Shown here: positions 42,789-51,755 of the stretch, piece after piece
Numbering within the stretch: the first letter of the stretch is position 1
Layout of the letters: each line of letters opens with the position of its first letter
Origin: Sphingomonas sp. Y38-1Y
GTDB lineage: Bacteria; Pseudomonadota; Alphaproteobacteria; Sphingomonadales; Sphingomonadaceae
NCBI RefSeq assembly: GCF_032391395.1
Contig: NZ_CP135916.1
Span: 620,001-684,000, forward strand
Length of the DNA: 64,000 nt
Direction of reading: 5' to 3'
Program-made: the position numbers and the translations under genes
Notes under the pieces: model-generated
The model's database searches: none
The model's input: the letters and a program-made list of their open reading frames with translations, nothing else
Told to the model about the DNA's origin: nothing

Positions 42789-43796
42789 ATGTCCATCGCA
42801 CCCATCCTCCTCCTGGGCGGTACCGGCCAGATCGGTCATTTCGCCGCCGCCGCGCTGCGCAAGCGCCACCCCGACCTTCCCCTGCTGATCGGCAGCCGCA
42901 ACCGGCAAAAGGCCGAACAGGTCGCCCGAGCGCTCGGCGATGCCGAGGCGGTGGTGATCGATCCGGATTCGGACGATCTCGGCATCGGCGATCGCCGGAT
43001 CGGCGCGATCGTCGTGCTTTACTCCGATCAACGGCTAGCCAGCCTCCGCTATGCGCAGGCACGCGGCATCTCGCATCTCGGCATCTCGACCGGCATGTTC
43101 GAGGTCGCGCCCGAGATCGCGGTCCACATGCAGCGTCCGGACGCGGCGGCGATGGTGCTCGGCTATGAGTGGCTCGTCGGCGCGACGACCATCGCGGCGC
43201 TGACCGCGGCGAAGGGCTATGCGCGGGTCGACGGCATCAGGATCGGCGCGCTGGTCGACGACGAGGATTGGGGCGGCCCGGCCGTCCAGGAGGATTTCGA
43301 GCGCTTCGCCTCGATCATCGCCTCCGTGCTCGCGCGAAAGGATGGGGCGTTCGTCTGGCGCAAGGGCGATGCCATCCAGGGATCATTCCACGCGATCGAC
43401 GGCACCGAGATCGCCGCGACCGGTTTTTCGCAGATCGACATCGCCGGCCTCGCCGCGGCGACGGGCGCGCGTGACGTCGAGTTCGCGATCGGCACCGGCG
43501 TCAGCTCCAGCCGGCGCGCAGGCGGCGCCAAGTCGACCGAGATCATCATCGAGCTGTCCGGGATCGATCCCGCCGGCGATCCGATACGAAGCCGGCACGC
43601 CGTCTTTCATCCCGGCGGCGCGGCGCCGCTGACCGCGCTCGGCATCAGCATGGTGCTGGAACGTCTGGCCGGGCTGGACGGCAATCCCCCAACGCCGGCT
43701 GGGCTGTTCTTCCCCTATCAGATCATCGACCATGGCGATTATCTGGACCGTTTGGCGCAGGAGGGCGGGCAACTGATGACGCTGCCGCTCGCATGA
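42789..43796 (+). CDS. Saccharopine dehydrogenase-like NAD(P)-binding protein
   Basis: This 335-residue protein has an N-terminal Rossmann fold ([33 protein letters not shown]) followed by a substrate domain with [22 protein letters not shown]. It resembles the saccharopine dehydrogenase-like group of hypothetical oxidoreductases; the lysine-pathway reaction itself is not supported. The ATG at 42789 follows GAAAGG. The gene is coupled by ATGA to the flavodoxin-fold reductase behind it and is divergent from tetR. Confidence 0.82.
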   Translation: MSIAPILLLGGTGQIGHFAAAALRKRHPDLPLLIGSRNRQKAEQVARALGDAEAVVIDPDSDDLGIGDRRIGAIVVLYSDQRLASLRYAQARGISHLGISTGMFEVAPEIAVHMQRPDAAAMVLGYEWLVGATTIAALTAAKGYARVDGIRIGALVDDEDWGGPAVQEDFERFASIIASVLARKDGAFVWRKGDAIQGSFHAIDGTEIAATGFSQIDIAGLAAATGARDVEFAIGTGVSSSRRAGGAKSTEIIIELSGIDPAGDPIRSRHAVFHPGGAAPLTALGISMVLERLAGLDGNPPTPAGLFFPYQIIDHGDYLDRLAQEGGQLMTLPLA

Positions 43797-44407
43797 CGCA
43801 GCTGGTGCAGGAGCGTGCGCGCCAGAAGGCGCTCGTGGTCATGGCCCACCCCGCCAAATCGTCGCTGACGCGCGAGGTGACGACGGCGATCGTCGCGGCG
43901 TGGCAAGCCGCTGGACACGATGCCGAGCTGGCGGACCTGGCGGCGGAAGGGTTCGATCCGGTGTTCGGGCCGGCGGACCATGCCGCCTTCAACCAGGCCG
44001 GCGACCTGCCCGACGACGTGCGCGCGGAGCAGCGTCGCATCGACTGCGCGGACCATCTGATCCTCGTCCATCCGGTCTATTGGTGGTCGATGCCCGCGCT
44101 CCTGAAAGGATGGATCGACCGCGTGTTCGTCGCCGGCTGGGCGTTCGACGAGGATGCCGACGGGCACATCGACAAGCGTCTGGGAAGGCTGAAGGTCACC
44201 CTCGTCGCGATCGCCGGTGCCAACGAGCGGACCTACGCCAAGCGCGGCTATCGCGACGCGATGCGGGTGCAGATCGAAGACGGCATCTTCGACTTCTGCG
44301 GCGCGTCGGTGATCGCATCCCGCCTGTTGACGCCGGACCGGTTGGCGCAGCCGTCCGCCCCGCAGGTGATCGCGAACGAGGTCGTCGCGCTGACAGCCGG
44401 AATCTGA
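43793..44407 (+). CDS. NAD(P)H-dependent quinone/flavin reductase (MdaB/KefF fold)
   Basis: This 204-residue cytoplasmic protein has the flavodoxin-like fold. The N-terminus is [17 protein letters not shown]. The flavin-binding segment is [25 protein letters not shown], and the C-terminal part is [12 protein letters not shown]. The family reduces quinones or other electrophiles with NAD(P)H and FAD/FMN, often in oxidative stress. Its start overlaps the previous stop by four bases (ATGA). Control by the divergent TetR protein is likely. Confidence 0.92.
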   Translation: MTQLVQERARQKALVVMAHPAKSSLTREVTTAIVAAWQAAGHDAELADLAAEGFDPVFGPADHAAFNQAGDLPDDVRAEQRRIDCADHLILVHPVYWWSMPALLKGWIDRVFVAGWAFDEDADGHIDKRLGRLKVTLVAIAGANERTYAKRGYRDAMRVQIEDGIFDFCGASVIASRLLTPDRLAQPSAPQVIANEVVALTAGI

Positions 44408-44410
44408 TGA

Positions 44411-44487
<77 letters not shown>

Positions 44488-44543
44488 CAGGCGGCGGTGC
44501 CTAGCAAAGCGGGGCGGGGGGCGCCAGTGGTTTCGCGATGCGC

Positions 44544-45566
44544 TCAGCGCGCGTCGAAGGCGCCGATGGCGGCATCGCCGGTGGCGCGGCGAAGCGCGGC
44601 GATGCCGCTGTCTGAGTGGCGGCTCGGGTGGACACGGTTGGTGAGGAGCGTCCAGGCAAACCCGCGCTCGAAGTCGAGCCACAGGCCGGTGCCGGTGAAG
44701 CCGGTATGCCCGATCGTCGTGTCGTCGCATGCGTCGCCGCCGGGCCAACCGGGCACGCGGCGCTCCCACCCGCAGGTACGCGTGGGCGAGGCACGCTCGC
44801 GCATCGCGGTCAACGCCGCCGCCGACGCGCCGCTGCCGCCCAGCAACCCCAGCGCGAAGTCGAGCACGCCGTCGACGGTCCCGAACAGCCCGGCATGGCC
44901 GGCCGCGCCGCCGAGCGCGGCGGCATTCTCGTCATGCACCTCGCCCTTCAGCACGCGCTCGCGCCACATGCACCGCTCGGTCGCGACGCTCATCGCGGGA
45001 TCGGGGCGCCAGGCGAGCCCCTCGGCCATCGGCAGGTGATCGAGCGGGCGGCCGGTCAGCCGCTCGATCGCGATGCCGAGCAGGATGAAGTTGATGTCCG
45101 AATAAACCGGCGGCCCCGCGCGCCACTCGCGCTGGAGCACGAAGGCGCGGAGGCGGCGCGGATCGTCGCCATAGGTATAGATGGGCTCGACCGCGGGCAG
45201 ATGGGTCTGATGCGACAGCGCCTCTCGAAAGGTGATGCGCCGCTCGCGCGCGTGCGCGACGTCGTACTGGCGCAGGTCCGGGATCGCGTCGGCGATCGGC
45301 CGGTCGAGGTCGAGCCTGCCCTGATCGGCGAGGCGCAGGATCGCGGGGGTCGTGGCAATGACCTTGGTCAGCGAGGCGAGGTCGAACCAGTGGCCGAGCG
45401 TCAGCGGCTCACGCAGCGGCTCGATCTGGGCATGCCCGGTCGAGACGAGCGCGCGCTCGCCATCGGCGGTGACGAGGCCGAGCGTTGCGCCGGGGATGCG
45501 CCGCGCGGCGACGGCGCGCGCGGCGGGCGCAAAGGCGGCGTCGGCGACGGCGGACAGCCGGCTCAT
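44544..45566 (-). CDS. Serine hydrolase, beta-lactamase family, coupled to AmpG-like transporter
   Basis: This 340-residue protein has no obvious signal peptide. The SxxK motif is SLTK in DLASLTKVI, the YxN-like motif is YSD in PVYSDINF, and the third motif is HTG in [13 protein letters not shown]. It belongs to the class C penicillin-recognising family (esterases, DD-peptidases, aminopeptidases). It overlaps the stop of the ampG-like gene by four bases (ATGA). A role on muropeptides or amino-acid side chains in the cytoplasm is inferred from that coupling, not shown. Confidence 0.88.
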   Translation of the reverse strand: MSRLSAVADAAFAPAARAVAARRIPGATLGLVTADGERALVSTGHAQIEPLREPLTLGHWFDLASLTKVIATTPAILRLADQGRLDLDRPIADAIPDLRQYDVAHARERRITFREALSHQTHLPAVEPIYTYGDDPRRLRAFVLQREWRAGPPVYSDINFILLGIAIERLTGRPLDHLPMAEGLAWRPDPAMSVATERCMWRERVLKGEVHDENAAALGGAAGHAGLFGTVDGVLDFALGLLGGSGASAAALTAMRERASPTRTCGWERRVPGWPGGDACDDTTIGHTGFTGTGLWLDFERGFAWTLLTNRVHPSRHSDSGIAALRRATGDAAIGAFDAR

Positions 45567-47047
45567 GCCAGCGCCTCGCGCGGGCGGGCGCTGACGACCA
45601 GGGGGAGCAGCAGGAGCGCAGCGAGGCTGAGCGCGCCCGACAGCGCGAAGAAACCGGGATAGCCGATCGCCTCCGCGATGGCGCCTGCGCCGCCGCCGAT
45701 CAGCCGCGGCAAGAGGAAGGCGAAGCCCGACAGCAGCGCATATTGCGAGGCGGCGAAGGCCGGGTTCACGAGCAGCGAGAGATAGACGACGAACACCGCG
45801 CCGGCCAAGCCGTTGCCGAACTGGTCGGCGGCGGTCGCCGCCCAGAGCGCGCCGACATCGGCGTTGCGGCTGCCCAGCCAGACGAAGGCGAAGTTGCCGA
45901 ACGCGGCGAGCAGCGCGCCGAGGCCGAGCGTCCACGAGGCCGGCCAGCGTGCGGCAAGCCATCCGCCAAGCGCCACGCCCGCCATGCTCGCGGCCAGCGC
46001 GACGACGCCGTCGGCGATGCCGATGCTGCGAAGCGAGTAGCCGAGCGTGTTGACGAACGGCTTAGACAGCGTGAGCGCGAGCACGTCGCCCATGCGATAG
46101 AGCGCGACGAAGCCCAGGATCGCGAGCGCCGCGAAGCCATAGCGCCAGACGAAGTCGAGATAGGGCCTCACCGCCCCCGAACGCGCGGCGAACGCTTGCG
46201 GGGGCAGGCGGCGGATCGCGGGGATCGCCGCGGCGAGCAGCACGAAGGGGAGGAGGGCGACGATCGCGACCCAGGTCGCGACATTGGCGCCGGCATCGAT
46301 CCCCGCGGCATCGGCGATCGCGAGCAGCGCCCTGCCGATCGCCGCGAAGACGACGAGGATGGCTGCGAACAGCGCGGCGCTGGCGGCAATGCCGACCCCG
46401 ATCGCCGGCCAGCGCGCGCCGCGACCGTCGGCTTCGCGCGGCGTCGCGGCGATGGCGGGAAGCGCGAGCGCGGCGATCGCGGCGACGACCAGATAGCCCG
46501 CCTGCCACCCCGCCGCGTCGGCGACGAGCAGCACGCCCGACCCCGCCGCGACCATCGCGCTGCGATAGCCCCAGATATTGGCGGCGACGAGCGGACCCTG
46601 TGTAGCGGCATCGGGCGCGAGGCCGATGCGCCAACCGTCGACCGCGATCTCCAGCATTGTCGTCCAGAAGGCGAGGACGAGCGCCCACAGCGCCGTCGCG
46701 GCAAGGCTGCGTGCGGGGTCGGTCAGCGCGAGGCCTACGATCGCCGCGACGATGCCGATCTGGGAGGCGAGAACCCAGCTTCGCCGCCGACCGTAGAAGC
46801 GCGCGAAGCCCGGAACGCCGACGCGATCGACGATCGGCGCCCACAGGAACTTGAACGTCGGCAGCAGCGCGACCCAGGCGAAGAAGCCGATCAGCGTCAG
46901 CGGCACGCCGCTCTGCGCCAGCCGCAGCGAGAGGATCGTCGAGAAGAGATAGAAGGGCAGCCCCGCGCAGACGCCCAGCAGCGCGAACAGCGCCAGCGAG
47001 CGGGCGGGCGCTTGGGTCGGCGCTGATCTCGGCTCGGCCGCCGTCAT
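45563..47047 (-). CDS. ampG: AmpG-like MFS muropeptide permease
   Basis: This 494-residue inner-membrane protein has about 12 to 14 hydrophobic segments. The start LALFALLGVCAGLPFYLFSTIL and FKFLWAPIVDRVGVPGFARFYGRRRSW match the AmpG family, which imports anhydromuropeptides released from peptidoglycan. The segment around VALYRMGDVLALTLSKPFV is also family-like. I chose the ATG at 47047 (MTAAEPRSAP); residues before it are not conserved. Coupling with the serine hydrolase suggests a recycling step. Confidence 0.87.
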   Translation of the reverse strand: MTAAEPRSAPTQAPARSLALFALLGVCAGLPFYLFSTILSLRLAQSGVPLTLIGFFAWVALLPTFKFLWAPIVDRVGVPGFARFYGRRRSWVLASQIGIVAAIVGLALTDPARSLAATALWALVLAFWTTMLEIAVDGWRIGLAPDAATQGPLVAANIWGYRSAMVAAGSGVLLVADAAGWQAGYLVVAAIAALALPAIAATPREADGRGARWPAIGVGIAASAALFAAILVVFAAIGRALLAIADAAGIDAGANVATWVAIVALLPFVLLAAAIPAIRRLPPQAFAARSGAVRPYLDFVWRYGFAALAILGFVALYRMGDVLALTLSKPFVNTLGYSLRSIGIADGVVALAASMAGVALGGWLAARWPASWTLGLGALLAAFGNFAFVWLGSRNADVGALWAATAADQFGNGLAGAVFVVYLSLLVNPAFAASQYALLSGFAFLLPRLIGGGAGAIAEAIGYPGFFALSGALSLAALLLLPLVVSARPREALA

Positions 47048-47173
47048 TCTGTTTACCCCTCCAGCCGTGACTAGGAGGCGCATGCAAATGTTAAGTCAAT
47101 GATGAAGGTTAGCCGGGGTTCATGGTCAATGCGCCGCGTTCGGCCGCGCCACGCCCCCGCCGCCTGCAATCGC

Positions 47174-48463
47174 TTACTGGAGGATATGCATCCACATCGG
47201 TTGGCCGACGAGGCTGGGCGAGCCGCGCAGCTTGTCGAGCGCCTGCGCAACGCAGCGCTCCGGGCCCTCATGAGTGACGATCGTGACGATCACGCCGCTG
47301 TCGGCGACGGCGCCGCGCTGGATCAGGCTTTCGATCGAGACGCCGGCATCGCGCATCGCCGCGGCGATCTCTGCCAGGACGCCGACCTTGTCGACGACGG
47401 CGAAGCGAAGATAGGCGCGGCCGCGGCGCTCGCCCGGATCGGCGGCGGGCTGGGCGGCGAGGCTGGCGGACGGCATCGCGTAGGCCGGACCGAACTCGCC
47501 GCGGGCGATGTCGATCAGGTCGGCGACGACCGCGCTCGCGGTCGGGCCGTCGCCCGCGCCTGCGCCCTGGAACAGCAAGCGGCCGACGAAATTGCCCTCC
47601 GCCACCACGGCGTTCGTAGCGCCGGTGACGTGCGCGAGCGGATGGTCGACGGGGACGAGGTGCGGGTGGACGCGCTGGAACAGTCCCTGCGCGCCGGCCT
47701 CCGCCAGCCCGAGCAGCCGCACGCGATAACCGAGCGCCGCCGCTTCGGCGATGTCGGCGGCGATGACGTGGCGGATGCCGGTCACGCGCACGTCGCCGAA
47801 CGACGGGCTGGTGCCGAAGGCAAGGCTGGCGAGGATCGACAGCTTGTGCGCGGCATCGACGCCGTCGATGTCGAACGAGGGATCGGCCTCGGCGAACCCC
47901 TTTGCCTGCGCTTCGGCCAGCACGTCGGCGAAGTCGCGGCCTTCCGCCTCCATCCGGCTGAGGATGAAATTGCAGGTGCCGTTGAGGATGCCATAGACGC
48001 GCGCGATCTCGTTCGCGGCGGCGCCCTCGCGAAGGCCCTTGATGACGGGCACGCCGCCCGCGACCGCGGCCTCGAACTTGAGCGCGACATCCGCATCCTC
48101 GGCAGCGCGCGCGAGCTCCAGGCCGTGATGCGCGATCATCGCCTTGTTGGCGGTGACGAAGCTCTTGCCCGCGCCGAAGCTGGTGCGCGCGAGCGCGAGC
48201 GCCGGACCGTCGGAGCCGCCGATCAGCTCGACGACCACATCGGCGCCGTCATGACGGCCGAGCGCGACGGGATCGTCGATCCAGTCGAAGCGGCCGATGT
48301 CGACGCCGCGATCCTTGGCGCGATCGCGGGCGGACACGGCGACGATCTCGATCGGGCGCCCTGCGCGCCGCTCGATCAGCGCGGTATTGGCGTCGATCAG
48401 CCGAATGACGCCCGCTCCGACGGTGCCGAGGCCGGCGATCGCGACGCGGAGCGGTTGGGTCAT
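47174..48463 (-). CDS. hom: Homoserine dehydrogenase
   Basis: This enzyme reduces aspartate semialdehyde to homoserine, leading to threonine and methionine. It has 429 residues, with three parts: the NAD(P) domain (VAIAGLGTVGAGVIRLI), the catalytic and dimer domain (GKSFVTANKAMIA, AGGVPVIKGLREG, YGILNGTCNFILS, AEADPSFDIDGVDAAHKL), and a C-terminal ACT domain (RFAVVDKVGVLAEIAAAM, GVIVTIVTHE) that allows feedback control. I chose ATG 48463; the longer frame has no conserved residues. A family C palindrome lies just upstream. Confidence 0.97.
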   Translation of the reverse strand: MTQPLRVAIAGLGTVGAGVIRLIDANTALIERRAGRPIEIVAVSARDRAKDRGVDIGRFDWIDDPVALGRHDGADVVVELIGGSDGPALALARTSFGAGKSFVTANKAMIAHHGLELARAAEDADVALKFEAAVAGGVPVIKGLREGAAANEIARVYGILNGTCNFILSRMEAEGRDFADVLAEAQAKGFAEADPSFDIDGVDAAHKLSILASLAFGTSPSFGDVRVTGIRHVIAADIAEAAALGYRVRLLGLAEAGAQGLFQRVHPHLVPVDHPLAHVTGATNAVVAEGNFVGRLLFQGAGAGDGPTASAVVADLIDIARGEFGPAYAMPSASLAAQPAADPGERRGRAYLRFAVVDKVGVLAEIAAAMRDAGVSIESLIQRGAVADSGVIVTIVTHEGPERCVAQALDKLRGSPSLVGQPMWMHILQ

Positions 48464-48476
48464 CGAACTATCCTTA

Positions 48477-48574
48477 TCGTCATGCCGGACTCGTTCCGGC
48501 ATCCACCGTGCCGCGCGAGCAGCCAGCGCGGCTCATGCGGGACGGTGGACCCCGGAACAAGTCCGGGGTGACGA
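48477..48574. repeat. Intergenic palindrome, family C
   Basis: The arms at 48477-48509 and 48542-48574 are near reverse complements: CGGACTCGTTCCGG matches CCGGAACAAGTCCGG. The right arm GTGGACCCCGGAACAAGTCC recurs almost exactly at 57936-57955. The unit lies between hom and the oxygenase gene on the minus strand and may form a hairpin in the upstream transcript. Confidence 0.85.
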
Positions 48575-48602
48575 AGAATAGCTGAAGAGAGGCCTAGAAC
48601 GC

Positions 48603-49556
48603 CTACTTCTTGATGAGGCCGATCTCCACCAGCCGCTCGTGCAGATAGTCGTGTGCGGTGATCGGCTCGGGATAGCGGTTGGGGCGATCCTCCGTGACGC
48701 AGCCGGACAGCGTCTTGATGACGAAGTCGGGCGCGGGATGGAGGAAGAAGGGCATCGAATAGCGCGAATGGCCGCGCCGCTCGACCGGCGGATTGACGAC
48801 GCGGTGCGTGGTCGAGGGCAGGACGTGGTTGGTCAGCCGCTGGAGCATGTCGCCGACATTGACGACCATCGCCCCCTCAGGCGGCTTGACCGGCAGCCAG
48901 CGGCCGTCGCGGTCGAGCAGTTCCAGCCCCGCTTCCTCGGCGCCGAGCAGCAGCGTGATGAGGTTGATGTCCTCATGCGCGCCGGCGCGGACATTGGGCG
49001 CATCCTCCGTCACCGGCGGATAGTGGAGGAGGCGGAGGACCGAGTTGCCGTCCCGGACCGCCGGCTCGAACCAATCGGGCGCGAGATCGAGATAGCGCGC
49101 GATCGCCGACAGCAGCCGGTCGCCCGCCCGATCAAACGCGGCGAAGAGCTCGATGAAGGTGTCGCGGAATCCTTCCGGCACGTCGGGCCAGATGTTGGGC
49201 GACATCACCGCGGCGAAGCGATGCCCCTCGGGCAGCTCGCGGCCGACATGCCAGAACTCCTTGAGGTCGACATGGCTCGCGCCCTTGGCGATCTCCGTCT
49301 TGAACGGCGTATAGCCGCGCGCGCCGCCACCGCCGGGGACGTGCCAGCCGCGCTTCTGGTCCTCGGGCAGCGCGAACAGCGCCTCCGTCATCGCCCAGGC
49401 GCGGGCGATCAGCGCTTCATCGATGCCGTGGTCGCGCACGATCGCAAAGCCATATCGCCGGAACGCCTCGCCGAAGTCGCGCGCGAAGGCGTCGGGGTCT
49501 TGCGCCTGGTCGGCGAGCGAGACGGGCCGGATATCGGCGAGCGGCGTGTCGAGCAT
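48603..49556 (-). CDS. 2-oxoglutarate/Fe(II) oxygenase, isopenicillin N synthase family
   Basis: This 317-residue enzyme has the N-terminal DIOX_N segment (FGEAFRRYGFAIVRDHGI) and the catalytic jelly roll. Iron ligands are HED in AGAHEDINLITLLLG and the histidine in STTHRVVNPP. The RYSMPFF segment supplies the 2-oxoglutarate arginine. Bacterial members act on amino-acid-like or unknown substrates and should not be called antibiotic enzymes without evidence. Start is ATG 49556. It is the upstream neighbour of hom on the same strand. Confidence 0.93.
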   Translation of the reverse strand: MLDTPLADIRPVSLADQAQDPDAFARDFGEAFRRYGFAIVRDHGIDEALIARAWAMTEALFALPEDQKRGWHVPGGGGARGYTPFKTEIAKGASHVDLKEFWHVGRELPEGHRFAAVMSPNIWPDVPEGFRDTFIELFAAFDRAGDRLLSAIARYLDLAPDWFEPAVRDGNSVLRLLHYPPVTEDAPNVRAGAHEDINLITLLLGAEEAGLELLDRDGRWLPVKPPEGAMVVNVGDMLQRLTNHVLPSTTHRVVNPPVERRGHSRYSMPFFLHPAPDFVIKTLSGCVTEDRPNRYPEPITAHDYLHERLVEIGLIKK

Positions 49557-49693
49557 GGAACGACCTTGTCCTGATGGCAGTTGCTGCCGGCCAAGATAGG
49601 GCGGCGCTCGGGTCTCCTGCAACCCGCGGCGCGGTTCGTTTGGCCGGACAACATTCGGCGTGACCCCATCATTTTGCGCGCTAAAGGAGCCCG

Positions 49694-50923
49694 ATGGACC
49701 AGCCGACCACCTCCGCGTCGATCGACCGCGCGCCGATCCCGTTCGGCGAGTTCGTGGCGCTGGCGGCCGCGCTGATGGCGCTGACCGCGCTCGGCATCGA
49801 TTCGATGCTGCCCGCGCTGCCTGCGATCGGCGACAGTCTGGGCGTTGCCAATCCCAACGATCGACAGTTCGTCATCACCAGCTTCCTGATCGGTTTCGCG
49901 GTCGCGCAGCTGGCGCACGGGCCGCTGTCCGACCGGTTCGGGCGGCGGCCGATCCTGGGCGTGTCGCTCTTGATCGCGGTCGCGACCAACCTGGCGGCGG
50001 CGGCGGCGGGCAGCTTCACGCTGTTGCTGGTCGCGCGCTTCGTCGCCGGGATGGCGGTCGCTGGCGCGCGCGTCGTCACGGTGGCGATGGTGCGCGACTG
50101 CTTCTCGGGCCGACCGATGGCGCGGGTGATGAGCCTGGTCTTCGTCGTCTTCATGGCGGCGCCGGTGCTCGCGCCCGCCTTTGGACAGATCGTGCTGCTG
50201 TTCGCGCCGTGGCGCTGGATCTTCGTCGGCATCGCGACGGTCGCCGGCCTCGTCCTCGCCTGGTTCTGGCTGCGGATGCCGGAGACGCTCGACCCGTCAC
50301 AGCGCAATCCGCTGCGCCCCGGCCATGTCCTGGCGGGCTTCGCCAAGGTGTGCCGCGACCGGATGGCGGTGGGTTACACGCTGGGCGCAACGCTGCTGTC
50401 CGGCGGGCTGTTCGGGTTCATCAACTCGATCCAGCAGATCATGGCCGACATCTTCGGCGCGGCCGAGTGGCTGACGGTGGTGTTCGCGTGCGTCGCGGGG
50501 ACGATGGCGCTCGCCAACTTCATGAACTCGCGCATCGTCATGCGCTTCGGGACGCGGCTCATCTCGCACAGTGCGCTGGCCGGGCTGATCGTCGTTGCGG
50601 CGGTGCATCTGGGCGTGGGGCTGCTCGATCTGGAGAGCCTGCCGGTGTTCATCGTCCTTCAGGCGTTGCTGATGGCGTGCTTCGGGCTGGCCGCGTCGAA
50701 CTTCTCGGCGATGGCGATGGAGAATATGGGCGGGATCGCGGGCCTCGCTTCCAGCTTCCAGGGCTTCGTCTCGACGCTGGGCGGCGCGCTGATCGGCGCG
50801 GCGATCGGACAGGCGTTCGATGGCACGACGGTGCCGCTCTATAGCGGCTTCCTGCTGATGGGGCTGATCGCGTTCGGCGTCGTCGCGATCGCCGAGCGCG
50901 GGCGCATGTTCCGGCCGCACTGA
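49694..50923 (+). CDS. Bcr/CflA-type MFS drug exporter
   Basis: This 409-residue inner-membrane transporter has 12 predicted helices. MALTALGIDSMLPALPAIGDS, the loop GPLSDRFGRRPILGVSL (MFS signature A) and RFVAGMAVAGARVVTVAMVRD match the Bcr/CflA family of proton-driven efflux pumps. The substrate is unknown. Start is ATG 49694 after AAAGGAG. It is followed by a long hairpin that probably ends its transcript. Confidence 0.93.
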   Translation: MDQPTTSASIDRAPIPFGEFVALAAALMALTALGIDSMLPALPAIGDSLGVANPNDRQFVITSFLIGFAVAQLAHGPLSDRFGRRPILGVSLLIAVATNLAAAAAGSFTLLLVARFVAGMAVAGARVVTVAMVRDCFSGRPMARVMSLVFVVFMAAPVLAPAFGQIVLLFAPWRWIFVGIATVAGLVLAWFWLRMPETLDPSQRNPLRPGHVLAGFAKVCRDRMAVGYTLGATLLSGGLFGFINSIQQIMADIFGAAEWLTVVFACVAGTMALANFMNSRIVMRFGTRLISHSALAGLIVVAAVHLGVGLLDLESLPVFIVLQALLMACFGLAASNFSAMAMENMGGIAGLASSFQGFVSTLGGALIGAAIGQAFDGTTVPLYSGFLLMGLIAFGVVAIAERGRMFRPH

Positions 50924-50932
50924 GCCTTGGCG

Positions 50933-51010
50933 CGGCACCGGCCCGCTCCCCAACCCCGCCTCCCATCGGCATCATGAATGGGGGGCGGGGTGGGGAGCGG
51001 GCCGGTGCCG
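50933..51010 (+). terminator. Long stem-loop behind the Bcr/CflA gene
   Basis: The arms at 50933-50964 and 50980-51010 pair over about 31 bases with one mismatch and one bulge. The cores are CGGCACCGGCCCGCTCCCC and GGGGAGCGGGCCGGTGCCG. The loop is about 15 bases and there is no U-tract. Such a stem could terminate or protect the mRNA. The same-strand acidic-protein gene starts 80 bases later. Confidence 0.7.
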
Positions 51011-51092
51011 AAACCGACGCAAGCCGAAAACCACCACGGAACGCGCCGGGCAGATCGCCCGTTTGTGACCCGCTTCAATCAAGGAGGGTCAG

Positions 51093-51446
51093 ATGGGCGG
51101 ACACCGTGTGGGCGAACAGGGCCCCAATGACGACGGTTTCGACGAGGACGGCTATGACGAGAGCCAGCGCGCCGAGATCCTGGAGGCGACGCGCGACGGC
51201 CCCAGCGACGGCACGATCCTGACCGACGTCGCGCCCGATCTGGGCGACGACGACGAGGAGGACGAGGCGATCGACGAGCTCGCGCTCGGCGGCGATGAGG
51301 TCGGCGAGGAGGACGAGGACGTCGACCTCGACGAGGAGGATCAGGCCGAGGACGAGGCTCAGGCCGATTTCGACGAGGACTCGCTGGAGAGCGAGGACGG
51401 CGACGACGACCTCGACGACGGCGATCGCGCGGCGATCGAGCCATAG
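51093..51446 (+). CDS. Highly acidic hypothetical protein
   Basis: This is a 117-residue protein with about half aspartate and glutamate (DDDEEDEAIDELALGGDEVG, DEEDQAEDEAQADFDEDSLE). It has no cysteine, membrane segment or known domain and is probably disordered. The start is ATG 51093, preceded by AAGGAGGG at the right distance, a strong ribosome-binding site that supports real translation. Its stop codon runs into the left arm of the nested inverted-repeat element. Confidence 0.65.
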   Translation: MGGHRVGEQGPNDDGFDEDGYDESQRAEILEATRDGPSDGTILTDVAPDLGDDDEEDEAIDELALGGDEVGEEDEDVDLDEEDQAEDEAQADFDEDSLESEDGDDDLDDGDRAAIEP

Positions 51447-51711
51447 GGTCTGTCCTCCGGCACAACAGGGATCGTGATCGCCCGTGGAAGACCATCGACG
51501 AGGAGCGCAGCGCAGCCGGGTAGCTGCGCTACCCGCAAGCAAGCGACGACGCTCGATGGTCTTCCACGGGCGACCGCTTCGCGGCGGGCGGATTTTGGCG
51601 CAGGGCGGCGTCGCGCGTCGGTCACGATGCTTTGGCATCGCTCCCTCCTTGCTCCTGGCCCTGCGCCAAAATTCGCTCCGTCACGACCCTGTTGTGCCGG
51701 AGGGCAGACCC
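51446..51711. repeat. Nested inverted-repeat element of about 266 bp
   Basis: The outer arms are 51446-51477 and 51681-51711, reverse complements over about 31 bases with one mismatch and one gap (CTCCGGCACAACAGGG against CCCTGTTGTGCCGGAG). Inside are two more hairpins. One has perfect 21-base arms at 51478-51498 and 51553-51573. The other has arms at 51591-51606 and 51658-51673 (ATTTTGGCGCAGGGC). The whole would fold as a three-way junction. It could be a MITE-like or REP-type element or encode a structured RNA. No target duplication or transposase is visible. It fills most of the 309-base gap; the rest, 51712-51755, shows nothing else. Confidence 0.9.
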
Positions 51712-51755
51712 TCAGGCTTGACGGCGACGCCCGCGCTTCGGCACCTTCGTCCGCG

